Source of the DNA: Clostridia bacterium
Lineage (GTDB): Bacteria; Bacillota; Clostridia; Christensenellales; CAG-1252
Length of the DNA: 35,464 nt
Reading direction: 5' to 3'
Assembly: GCA_017961365.1 (NCBI GenBank)
Contig: JAGCXI010000054.1
Location: 1-35,464 of the forward strand
Both the position numbers and the translations under genes were made by a program. Shown here one piece after another: positions 8,954-15,988 of the stretch (position 1 is the first letter of the stretch; each line of letters opens with the position of its first letter). The notes below the pieces were generated by a model that was not told where the DNA came from, made no database searches, and saw only the letters and a program-made list of their open reading frames with translations.

Positions 8954-8982
8954 ATAGTAGCATAAACGAGAAAAAAAGTCAA
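8954..8982 (-). promoter_or_regulatory. Promoter of mrp-pyrR
   Basis: Minus strand: TTGACT (8982-8977), 17-base spacer, TACTAT (8959-8954), 33 bases before the mrp ATG. Confidence 0.65.
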
Positions 8983-9006
8983 CTTCGGATTCTTCTGCGA
9001 TCTCTG

Positions 9007-10893
9007 TTATTTCAGGCAGCGCATGGCGTTCAAGATGGCGAGCATCGCGACCCCGACGTCCGCGAAAACAGCCAGCCACATCGAAAGAGCGCCGAGCACG
9101 CCGAACGCCGTCAAAGCAAGGACCGCGACCTTCACGCCGAGCGCCAGCCCGATATTCTCCCTGACGATGCGCATCGTGCGTCGCGCATTCCGCTTCGCCG
9201 TGGGAATGGCGGAAAGGTCATCATGCAAAAGAACGATGTCGGACGCTTCGATCGCGGCGTCGCTGCCGATGCCTCCCATCGATATGCCGACGTCCGCCAG
9301 GGCAAGCACCGGGGCGTCATTGATCCCGTCTCCCACGAAACAAACGCCTTTCTTTTCCTCTTTCCGCGCGGCAAGAAGCGCCTCCATATACGCCACTTTA
9401 TCCTGCGGAAGCAGTCCCGCATGGTATTCATCCACGCCGACTCGCTCCGCGACCGCGCGCGCAACGCTTTCCGCGTCGCCCGTCAACATCACGGTGCGGC
9501 ATCCCTCCGAATGAAGGGAACCTATCACCTCCGCGGCATTCTCCTTGGGCAGATCGGACACGACGATGGCGCCGAGATATTTCCCGCCGCGGGCGACGTA
9601 AAGCACCGTTCCCGCTTTTTCAAGCGGGCTGTATTCGACAAGGCGCTCTTCGAGGAGCTTTCCGTTCCCGACGAGGATCTCTTCCTCCCCGACCGCGATC
9701 ACGCCACGTCCCGCGATCTCTCGGATCTCATAGCCGCTGTGATCCGTAGCGGGCGCGTACGCCATGACCGAGCGCGCGATGGGATGATTGGAGGCGCTCT
9801 CCGCGATAGCCGCCGCGGCAAGGATCTCCTCCCTGCGCTCCGCGGGATAAACTTCCGAGACCTCAAAAGAGCCTTTCGTGATCGTCCCCGTCTTATCAAA
9901 AAGGAATGTGTCCACCTTCGCAAGGCGTTCCAGCGCGCCGCCGCCCTTGATCAAGACCCCGCGCTTTGAAGCGCCGCCGATCCCTCCGAAAAAGGAGAGC
10001 GGCACCGAGATGACAAGCGCGCAAGGACAGGATACGACCAAAAAGGTCAGCGCGCGATTGATCCAGTCCTTCCATTCTCCGAGAAAAATGGGCGGGATGA
10101 CCGCGAGAAGAAGCGCCGCGCCCACGACGATCGGCGTGTAATAACGAGCGAATTTCGTGATGTAATTCTCTGCTTTCGCCTTACGCGTCGCCGCATTCTC
10201 CACGAGATCGAGGATCTTCGCGACCGTGGAATCCGCATAAGCTTTCGTCGCGCGGATCTTGATCTCACCTTCGAGATTGATCGCGCCGCTGAGCGCTTCG
10301 TCGCCCACTTCGAAAGCAAACGGCAAGGATTCCCCCGTCAAGGAGGACACGTCGAAAGAGCCTTGCCCTTCCGTCACCACGCCGTCCAGCGGGACGCGCT
10401 CCCCCGCGCGAAGGATCAAGACGTCGCCGACAGCCACCTCTTCGGGCGCAAGGATCACTTCCTCGCCCTCGCGAAGCACGCGCGCCGTCTCGGGACGGAT
10501 GTCCATCAAAGCCGCGATGGAACGGCGAGACTTCCCCACCGCATAGCGCTGAAAGAGCTCTCCGACTTGATAAAAAAGCATCACGCCGCAAGCTTCCGGC
10601 AAATCGAGCAATGCGATGGCGCCGAAGGTGGCGACCACCATCAGAAAATTCTCGTCGAGGAATCTGCCGCGCACGACCCCGCGCGCCGCCTTATACACCA
10701 CGTCGTACCCGACGATGGCGTACGCGACGAGAAAAGGAACCGCATAAAGATAAAAAAGCGGATCGGCGACATGCCAACCCTTCGCCGCCTCCGCGACGCT
10801 TTTCAGCGGCGTCAAATGAAAGCTGACTGCCGCCGCAAGAAAAATGACAAACGCCGAAAGGATACGGATCAGCGCCTTTCTTTCACGTCTCAT
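9007..10893 (-). CDS. cadA: P1B-type heavy-metal-exporting ATPase (Cd/Zn/Pb class)
   Basis: A 628-residue metal-pumping ATPase with the membrane segments and cytoplasmic domains of the class: actuator TGES (186-189), transmembrane metal site CPC (289-291), phosphorylation motif DKTGT (333-337), nucleotide-binding SNHP (368-371) and hinge GDGINDAP (521-528). The CPC with the following SVPLSFFGG and an ArsR-type regulator in the same operon point to Cd/Zn/Pb rather than copper export. The usual N-terminal HMA domain is absent; an HMA protein is encoded by the gene six bases upstream. The protein starts directly with MRRERKALIRI and then a hydrophobic segment, so the domain appears to have split into its own gene. 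Inner-membrane efflux of toxic divalent metals is the expected role. Confidence 0.92.
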   Translation of the reverse strand: MRRERKALIRILSAFVIFLAAAVSFHLTPLKSVAEAAKGWHVADPLFYLYAVPFLVAYAIVGYDVVYKAARGVVRGRFLDENFLMVVATFGAIALLDLPEACGVMLFYQVGELFQRYAVGKSRRSIAALMDIRPETARVLREGEEVILAPEEVAVGDVLILRAGERVPLDGVVTEGQGSFDVSSLTGESLPFAFEVGDEALSGAINLEGEIKIRATKAYADSTVAKILDLVENAATRKAKAENYITKFARYYTPIVVGAALLLAVIPPIFLGEWKDWINRALTFLVVSCPCALVISVPLSFFGGIGGASKRGVLIKGGGALERLAKVDTFLFDKTGTITKGSFEVSEVYPAERREEILAAAAIAESASNHPIARSVMAYAPATDHSGYEIREIAGRGVIAVGEEEILVGNGKLLEERLVEYSPLEKAGTVLYVARGGKYLGAIVVSDLPKENAAEVIGSLHSEGCRTVMLTGDAESVARAVAERVGVDEYHAGLLPQDKVAYMEALLAARKEEKKGVCFVGDGINDAPVLALADVGISMGGIGSDAAIEASDIVLLHDDLSAIPTAKRNARRTMRIVRENIGLALGVKVAVLALTAFGVLGALSMWLAVFADVGVAMLAILNAMRCLK

Positions 10894-10899
10894 GATCGA

Positions 10900-11127
10900 T
10901 CAATGCGCCTCTATCATGTCGCAATCGGGCTCGACGCGGCGAACAAGCTTTTCCACCTTCTTGACGACCGCTTCGGCATCCGCCCCGTCCTCGATCTCGA
11001 GGATCAATTTCTGCGCGATGAAATTCACGCTTGCATCCGCCACGCCCTTCGCCTTGCGCACGTCGCGTTCGATCTCGGCGGCGCAATTCGCACAACACAA
11101 ATCAGTGAGCTTATAGACCTTTCTCAT
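10900..11127 (-). CDS. Stand-alone HMA-domain metallochaperone
   Basis: A 75-residue ferredoxin-like heavy-metal-associated domain with metal-binding LCCANCAAE (10-18; C-x-x-C preceded by an additional Cys) and the conserved G-V near 28-29. The C-terminus (VEPDCDMIEAH) carries an extra Cys and acidic/His residues that could add ligands. It lies between the ArsR gene (9-base gap) and the ATPase gene (6-base gap). Its position and the ATPase's missing N-terminal domain suggest it delivers metal to the pump in trans, replacing the covalent domain. Confidence 0.9.
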   Translation of the reverse strand: MRKVYKLTDLCCANCAAEIERDVRKAKGVADASVNFIAQKLILEIEDGADAEAVVKKVEKLVRRVEPDCDMIEAH

Positions 11128-11136
11128 ATATGCCTC

Positions 11137-11508
11137 CTATTTCTCCTCGGCAAGATGCTCGAGCGCCATTTTATAAATGCGGGAAATATGGTCGTCATCC
11201 AAAGAATAATAGACCTCTTTCCCCTGCTTGCGGTTTTTCACGACTTTGGTCTGACGAAGGATGCGCAACTGATGCGACACGGCGGACTTGGTCATCCCGA
11301 GCAAGCTCGCGATATCGCAAACGCAAAGCTCCGCCTCGAAAAGCGCGGATAAGATGCGCGTCCGCGTGCTGTCTCCGAACACTTTAAAAAGCTCCGCCAC
11401 GTCCGCAAGGGTGTCTTCATCGGGAAGCGCCGCGCGGACAGAGGCAACGACGCTCTCATGTACGACGTCCGACTCGCAAATGTCAACGTTCTTTTCCGAC
11501 TCTTGCAT
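11137..11508 (-). CDS. ArsR/SmtB-family metal-sensing repressor (CadC-like)
   Basis: A 123-residue winged-helix repressor. ELCVCD (60-65, Cys62 and Cys64) is the alpha-3 thiolate site of CadC-type Cd/Pb sensors, with an N-terminal Cys11 that may complete it. DNA-recognition helix: MTKSAVSHQLRILRQ. The C-terminal helix has D105-x-H107-x10-H118-x2-E121, the complete alpha-5 zinc site of SmtB/CadC relatives. Both sites therefore look intact. The ATG at 11508 follows GGAGG; a TTG at 11520 lies before that site and is rejected. A 20-base palindrome sits just upstream. Metal binding should release it and induce the HMA protein and the pump. Confidence 0.93.
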   Translation of the reverse strand: MQESEKNVDICESDVVHESVVASVRAALPDEDTLADVAELFKVFGDSTRTRILSALFEAELCVCDIASLLGMTKSAVSHQLRILRQTKVVKNRKQGKEVYYSLDDDHISRIYKMALEHLAEEK

Positions 11509-11528
11509 ACTTACCTCCAAAGTTGAAC

Positions 11529-11583
11529 AGTTGAATACTTATTCAACTATCATCATTATAAACCTTCGTATGCTATGCGTCAA
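11529..11583 (-). promoter_or_regulatory. Promoter and operator of the metal-export operon
   Basis: Minus strand: TTGACG (11583-11578), 17-base spacer, TATAAT (11560-11555), then the perfect palindrome AGTTGAATACTTATTCAACT (11529-11548; 9-bp arms, 2-base centre) immediately downstream of the -10 box. Its TGAATA..TATTCA core matches the known ArsR/SmtB operator pattern. Confidence 0.85.
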
Positions 11584-11620
11584 GGGAAAACATAAAAAAA
11601 TCAAAAAAAAGCGCTCAGGC

Positions 11621-11652
11621 AAAAAGAAACGGACCACATCGTGATCCGTTTC
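11621..11652 (-). terminator. Terminator after upp
   Basis: On the minus strand GAAACGGATCAC / GTGGTCCGTTTC forms a stem of about 12 bp (one mismatch) with a three-base loop, followed by TTTTTG. It starts 30 bases past the upp stop. Confidence 0.9.
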
Positions 11653-11682
11653 AAAGTCCGAGTAAGTCTTCTTCGAAGAGAA

Positions 11683-12321
11683 TTATTTGGTGCCGAAAAG
11701 ACGATCCCCCGCGTCGCCGAGACCGGGAAGGATGTAGCCATTCTCATTCAGCTGTCTATCCACCGTAGCGACATAAATCTGCACGTCGGGATGCGCTTTC
11801 GCAAGGGTCTCCACGCCGATGGGAGCGGCGATGATGGACATCTGCTTAATGGTCTTGCAACCGCGCGCTTTCAGCATATTGATCGCCGCGACGGCGCTTC
11901 CGCCCGTGGCAAGCATCGGATCGAGCACGATGACCGTCTTATTCTCGATGCCGTCGGGAAGCTTGCAATAATACTCGCAGGGCTCCAAAGTCTCTTCATT
12001 TCTGTAAAGACCGATGTGTCCGACCTTCGCCGTGGGGAGAAGCGTATGGATGCCATTCACCATGCCGAGGCCTGCGCGAAGCACGGGCACGACCACGACG
12101 CTCTTCTCTTGTACGACGGTCTGACGGCAGAGCTCAAGCGGGGTCTGCACGTCCACTTCGGTGGTGGGGATATCTTTCAAGCTCTCGAAAGCCATCAAGG
12201 TGGTGATCTCTTCCACGAGCTCGCGGAACTCTTTCATACCGGTGGCTTCATTGCGAAGGATGGCGATCTTATGATTGATCAAAGGATGATTAAATACCGT
12301 AACGTTCTTGGGAAAATTCAT
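11683..12321 (-). CDS. upp: Uracil phosphoribosyltransferase
   Basis: A 212-residue cytoplasmic enzyme that makes UMP from uracil and PRPP. The PRPP loop is [15 protein letters not shown] (129-143); [11 protein letters not shown] (78-88) and the uracil-recognition C-terminus [23 protein letters not shown] are typical of bacterial Upp. AAAAGGAG precedes the ATG. It follows the uracil permease by 69 bases in the same direction, so import and conversion are co-expressed. PyrR, 3.5 kb away, is a second, weak enzyme of the same activity. Confidence 0.95.
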   Translation of the reverse strand: MNFPKNVTVFNHPLINHKIAILRNEATGMKEFRELVEEITTLMAFESLKDIPTTEVDVQTPLELCRQTVVQEKSVVVVPVLRAGLGMVNGIHTLLPTAKVGHIGLYRNEETLEPCEYYCKLPDGIENKTVIVLDPMLATGGSAVAAINMLKARGCKTIKQMSIIAAPIGVETLAKAHPDVQIYVATVDRQLNENGYILPGLGDAGDRLFGTK

Positions 12322-12343
12322 TGTATACTCCTTTTAACAGCAG

Positions 12344-12369
12344 TATGGGAGACCGCGAAGTCTCCCATA
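12344..12369 (-). other. Intergenic hairpin between uraA and upp
   Basis: TATGGGAGAC / GTCTCCCATA is a perfect 10-bp inverted repeat with a six-base loop. On the transcribed strand it has no U run, so it is not a classic terminator. It may set mRNA stability or the uraA:upp ratio. Confidence 0.6.
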
Positions 12370-12390
12370 AAGGTTTTATATTTTTCGAGA

Positions 12391-14043
12391 TTATTCTTTG
12401 CTTTCCGCAGCGTCCTCAGCCGCTTCTTCGGCGACTTCTTCACCCTTGAGCTCAAAGCTCGCATTGGGAGCCACAGCGCCCGCAACCAAGCTTTCGGGAG
12501 CTTCGGCATCGCCCTCTTCGGGAGCGATCTCCGCGTTCTTCTTCTCGAGAGCATTCATGATCGCATAGACACAGATGCCGAGGATGAGCGCCGTCGCGAT
12601 CGCCGTAATCGTGATAACTTTTTCAGGCTGACCGGCAAGAGCGGAGAAGAGTTGATTTCCGTCTTTATCATAGAGGAAGATCTTGTTGCCGAGCGCATCG
12701 TACGCCGTCGAAGCAACGTTCTCCTTATGAATCATATAGGGGATCTGGACGGAGAGACCGCCGATACCCGCGATAAGGATCGCGCTGACCGTGAAGAGAT
12801 TCTTGTTCTCACCGAGGTCGATGTCTTTGAACATCTTGAGACCGCTGACTGCGATGAAGCCATAGAGGGTCAAACACACGCCGCCCATGACGCAGCTCGG
12901 GATGGTCTGGAGAAGCGCCATGATCGGGCTGAGGAAGGAAAGGACGATGCACATGATCGCCGCGACGAAGATCGTACGAACGGAAGCGTTCTTCGTGATC
13001 GCCACGCAACCGACGGACTCACCGTACGTCGTATTCGGGCAGATACCGAAGATGGTGCCCGCGATGGAGCCTACGCCGTCGCCGAGGAGCGTCTTCTCGA
13101 GACCCGGCTCGCCTTCGACGAGGTCACGTCCGATGATGGAACCGAGATTCTTGTGATCCGCGATGTGCTCCGCGAAGACCACGAGCGCCACAGGGATGAA
13201 GGCAAGCGCCACTTCACCGACGCCTGCGCCGGTGAGGATGCTGGCGCCGTCAATGCCCGCCTTGCCCGTCGCCATTTCTTTGATCGCTTCAATAAGACCA
13301 AAGCGCGGATAATTGAGGAAAGCGGTGATGCCCTGGAACTTACCGTCCACGACGAAGTTATTTACAAGCGGAGTCCAGTTGATGATCTTGAGGTAATCCA
13401 CCTTGAGGGCATAACCGAAGATGGAGAAGATCGCCGCGCAGACATAGCCCGCGCCGATACCGATGATGAAGGGGATGAGCTTCATCGTCTTGAACTTCTT
13501 CTGCGAAGAGCAGATGACGATGGTGATAAAAGCGACGAGACCGCAGAGGAGACCGACAAGGTTATAAGAGCCGTTAACGCTCGCGCCGCTCGCCTTAACA
13601 ATGTCGCCCATTGCGCTGCCCGCAAGGGAGAGACCGATCAAGGCAACCGTCGGCCCGATGATGACGGGAGGCATCAGCTTGCTGACCCATTTCGTACCGG
13701 CGAAGTGGATCACGACCGCGATGATGACATAGACGAGACCCGCGAAGATGGAACCTACCAAGACGCCGCAATAACCATACATCGTAGCGACAAATAAGGA
13801 GCTCAGGAACGCGAAGGAACTTCCGAGGAAGACCGGGCTCTTAAACTTCGTAAAAAGCAAGTACACGATGGTACCGACGCCTGCGCCGAGGATCGCCGCA
13901 GGGATCTGCGTGGGCAAGCCGATAATGGTCGGGACCGCGATGGTCGCCGCCATAATGGCGAGCACCTGTTGAAAGGCAAAGATGATCAATTTACTGATCT
14001 TAGGCTTGTCTTCAACGTCATAGATAAGGCCGTTTTTATTCAT
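12391..14043 (-). CDS. uraA: NCS2-family uracil (or xanthine) permease
   Basis: A 550-residue integral membrane nucleobase transporter. NCS2 signatures: QQVLAIMAATIAVPTI near the N-terminus, VVFAEHIADHKNLG and CPNTTYGESVGCVAITKNAS in the core. About 12-14 membrane segments are evident. Two departures from the family are a hydrophilic insertion (about 475-500, DALGNKIFLYDKDGNQ) before the last helix and a 40-residue Ala/Glu-rich cytoplasmic tail. GGGAGG lies just before the ATG at 14043; an ATG at 14058 comes before this site. Location upstream of upp favours uracil as substrate. A leader with a terminator hairpin precedes it. Confidence 0.92.
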   Translation of the reverse strand: MNKNGLIYDVEDKPKISKLIIFAFQQVLAIMAATIAVPTIIGLPTQIPAAILGAGVGTIVYLLFTKFKSPVFLGSSFAFLSSLFVATMYGYCGVLVGSIFAGLVYVIIAVVIHFAGTKWVSKLMPPVIIGPTVALIGLSLAGSAMGDIVKASGASVNGSYNLVGLLCGLVAFITIVICSSQKKFKTMKLIPFIIGIGAGYVCAAIFSIFGYALKVDYLKIINWTPLVNNFVVDGKFQGITAFLNYPRFGLIEAIKEMATGKAGIDGASILTGAGVGEVALAFIPVALVVFAEHIADHKNLGSIIGRDLVEGEPGLEKTLLGDGVGSIAGTIFGICPNTTYGESVGCVAITKNASVRTIFVAAIMCIVLSFLSPIMALLQTIPSCVMGGVCLTLYGFIAVSGLKMFKDIDLGENKNLFTVSAILIAGIGGLSVQIPYMIHKENVASTAYDALGNKIFLYDKDGNQLFSALAGQPEKVITITAIATALILGICVYAIMNALEKKNAEIAPEEGDAEAPESLVAGAVAPNASFELKGEEVAEEAAEDAAESKE

Positions 14044-14073
14044 ATGAATACCTCCCATAATAAAATCCTTTTA

Positions 14074-14140
14074 TAAAAAAACCTCGTCTGCGCAGAGCAC
14101 GACAAGGTCATAAGCAAAAAGTATTCACCCAATCTTGTCG
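14074..14140 (-). promoter_or_regulatory. Candidate transcription attenuator in the uraA leader
   Basis: In the minus-strand leader, ACCTTGTC (14108-14101) pairs with GACGAGGT (14088-14081) as a hairpin followed by seven T (14080-14074), 30 bases before the uraA start. The 5' arm can instead pair with CGACAAG (14140-14134), a perfect 7-bp alternative with CTTGTCG (14106-14100). The two structures exclude each other, the layout of an antiterminator/terminator switch. A small hairpin CGATA-CGAGA-TATCG lies further upstream. I could not match a known riboswitch or a PyrR-binding loop. Confidence 0.65.
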
Positions 14141-14176
14141 ATATCTCGTATCGCTCTTAAAGATTTCTTTACGTTA

Positions 14177-14205
14177 ATGTTATCACAGCGCGAATAGACC
14201 GTCAA
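14177..14205 (-). promoter_or_regulatory. Promoter of uraA-upp
   Basis: Minus strand: TTGACG (14205-14200), 17-base spacer, TAACAT (14182-14177). It gives a leader of about 130 bases, long enough for the attenuator. Confidence 0.6.
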
Positions 14206-14286
14206 GCATTTTCAGAGAAAAAGCGACAAAATTTTGCGTCTTTTTCGGAAGGCGAAGACGACACCCCGCTCCCCTCTTCTCTTTTA

Positions 14287-14328
14287 CAAAAAAAAGCTCC
14301 GTTCGGAAGACGCCGACGAAGCCTTTTT
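14287..14328 (-). terminator. Terminator after the YwaF-like gene
   Basis: On the minus strand GCTTCGTCGG / CCGAACGGAGC pair imperfectly (one or two mismatches), preceded by AAAAAG and followed by TTTTTTTTG. It begins eight bases past the stop codon. Confidence 0.75.
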
Positions 14329-14335
14329 GCTTGAT

Positions 14336-15187
14336 TTATGCTTTTTGCGCTTGCCCTTCGGCTTTCTTCGTGCGGAGATGATCGATCAAGCGGAAGATGC
14401 CGAAATAAATCATATAAATGATAAACGCCAAAACCGTCAGCGCGCCGATATAGAAGAAGATGACGGCGAGCCAATGCATTCTCTGGAAGGCGTCATTGAC
14501 CGCCGTAATGGGCACGGTCTTTCTGAAATACGGGCTGATATAGCACATATTGATCTCCATCCCCGGGACCGCGGCATGCGCAGCCACATTGAAGATCGTC
14601 GCCGCAATGACGAAGCAAACGAAGACAGGCGTCCCTTTGAGGAAGAAAAGCCCGCTCTCTTTAAACGCCACGCCGATCTTCTCGCGATTATGCACGGCGA
14701 TGAGGACGCAAGACGCGATCTGCAAGCCGTGATGGGTCATGGTCTGCACGTTGACGTACGCGCTTGTGCCGAAAGTCGTCTGCGGGAAGCAATACGTCGC
14801 CAAGCCGCCCAAAAGAACGTACGTGGACATATACGCGATGATCATATTGCGCAGCTTTCCCTCCTTCAGACAGGCGGTGGGCAAAAGGAACCAAAGCGGA
14901 GAATCACAAAGCTGGAGCGGGAAAGTGGACCAATTATACGCCCAATAAAGCGATCCGTCGCTCGTGAAATGCGCCGCTTCTTCCACCTGCTTGATCGCTT
15001 CCATCGTGAACATGACCGCCCAGATGATGATCAAAACGAGGCGAAAAACATTGTTATTCGCATTGCGAAAGAAAAGACAAAGCAAAAAGGTGACGATAAT
15101 AACCAATGCGATCGCAACCAAGTGGAAAGCGCCCCAAGCGGGAGGCACATCCATCGTCGATTTAAAAAAATGCAACACTTTTTCCAT
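14336..15187 (-). CDS. YwaF/TIGR02206-type integral membrane protein
   Basis: A 283-residue polytopic protein with about seven hydrophobic segments. It resembles the TIGR02206 / YwaF family: aromatic-rich N-terminus, HLVAIALVIIVTFLLCLFF first helix, a conserved STFPLQLCDSPLWFLLP segment with polar residues inside the membrane region, and THHGLQI. No enzymatic residues can be assigned and the family has no firm function. It is monocistronic, with a near-perfect promoter and its own terminator. The name rests on my recollection of the family pattern. Confidence 0.75.
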   Translation of the reverse strand: MEKVLHFFKSTMDVPPAWGAFHLVAIALVIIVTFLLCLFFRNANNNVFRLVLIIIWAVMFTMEAIKQVEEAAHFTSDGSLYWAYNWSTFPLQLCDSPLWFLLPTACLKEGKLRNMIIAYMSTYVLLGGLATYCFPQTTFGTSAYVNVQTMTHHGLQIASCVLIAVHNREKIGVAFKESGLFFLKGTPVFVCFVIAATIFNVAAHAAVPGMEINMCYISPYFRKTVPITAVNDAFQRMHWLAVIFFYIGALTVLAFIIYMIYFGIFRLIDHLRTKKAEGQAQKA

Positions 15188-15213
15188 AAAATTATCCTTT
15201 GTACCTTGCTATC

Positions 15214-15242
15214 ATTATATGCCGTCTATCCCCTTTTGTCAA
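15214..15242 (-). promoter_or_regulatory. Promoter of the YwaF-like gene
   Basis: Minus strand: TTGACA (15242-15237), 17-base spacer, TATAAT (15219-15214). Both boxes are full consensus. Confidence 0.88.
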
Positions 15243-15311
15243 GCGAACGCAGTGACAAGGAGACGAGGGGCGAAACAAGGCCGACAATGCCGCTTGCGGC
15301 TCATCTCTATC

Positions 15312-15917
15312 TTATTCAAAAGGGCGTATCCGATAGAACGCGCCGACGGAACGAGCGATCTCGGCGCAACGCGCTTCCTCCTCTGCCGTCAAAGTCGTGG
15401 CGACTGTAGAGAGCACCACTTTGGGCACGTACTTCACGCATTCTTTCGCAAAGGACAGCATCGCCGCAAAAGACCCTTCTCCGAAAGCGGGGCGGACATT
15501 CTCCATATAACGCGCCTCGTTCGGCGTATTCAAGCTGATCGAGACCGTATCCACCTTCCCCGCGAGGAGCGGCGCGATATTTTTTCCGTTCACGAGATCT
15601 CCGAGTCCGTTCGTATTCAAGCGAATGGGCTTATGATATCTCTCCTTCACGAAAGCCGCGATCTCTAAAAGCGCGTCCAGACGCTCCGTGGGCTCGCCGA
15701 AACCGCAAAAGACCACTTCCTCGTATTTCGCGAGGTCGCGCGCCTCAAAGAGGCGTTTCACTTCCTCGACCGTGGGCTCCTTGTCCAGCCAAAGCGAATC
15801 CGAATTTCCCACGTGATCCGTCGTATTGCGCAAACAAAAGACGCAGGCGCAGGGACAGCGATTCGTCAGATTGACATAGAGATTGTTATGTACTTCATAA
15901 AGAATACTATTATTCAT
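15312..15917 (-). CDS. Small radical SAM protein (TatD-associated type)
   Basis: A 201-residue radical S-adenosylmethionine protein. Cluster motif CPCACVFC (Cys 21, 25, 28; C-x3-C-x2-C), then FCGFGEPTERL (SAM GGE-like motif), RLNTNGLGDLVNG and VSISLNTPNEARY, which fit a compact radical SAM barrel. The length, the N-terminus NLYVNLTNRC and the ending resemble the TIGR04038 proteins often found beside or fused to TatD nucleases, but no tatD gene is next to it here. There is no extra C-terminal domain. Only a weak AGGT precedes the ATG. It lies 71 bases downstream of pckA with a hairpin between, so read-through from pckA is possible. The substrate is unknown. Confidence 0.82.
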   Translation of the reverse strand: MNNSILYEVHNNLYVNLTNRCPCACVFCLRNTTDHVGNSDSLWLDKEPTVEEVKRLFEARDLAKYEEVVFCGFGEPTERLDALLEIAAFVKERYHKPIRLNTNGLGDLVNGKNIAPLLAGKVDTVSISLNTPNEARYMENVRPAFGEGSFAAMLSFAKECVKYVPKVVLSTVATTLTAEEEARCAEIARSVGAFYRIRPFE

Positions 15918-15933
15918 ACCTATTTAATATAGA

Positions 15934-15959
15934 AGGTAGAGAAGCAAGCTCCTCTACCT
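15934..15959 (-). terminator. Hairpin after pckA (possible weak terminator)
   Basis: AGGTAGAG / CTCTACCT is an 8-bp stem continued by AGC / GCT. On the minus strand it is followed by TCTATATT rather than a U run, so termination may be partial, allowing read-through into the radical SAM gene. Confidence 0.55.
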
Positions 15960-15988
15960 CATTTCATACCTTTTCGCTTTCGGGATCT

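Noticed and set aside
11641-13797. 718-residue open frame on the plus strand across upp and uraA
   Set aside because: It is antisense to two well-supported genes and spans their intergenic gap and the terminator; no start signal and no recognisable domain.
14059-14176. Purine riboswitch or canonical PyrR-binding loop in the uraA leader
   Set aside because: I looked for the purine-aptamer core and for the CC-x-G-x-GAGG-type PyrR loop and found neither; only the generic terminator/alternative pairing is supported.
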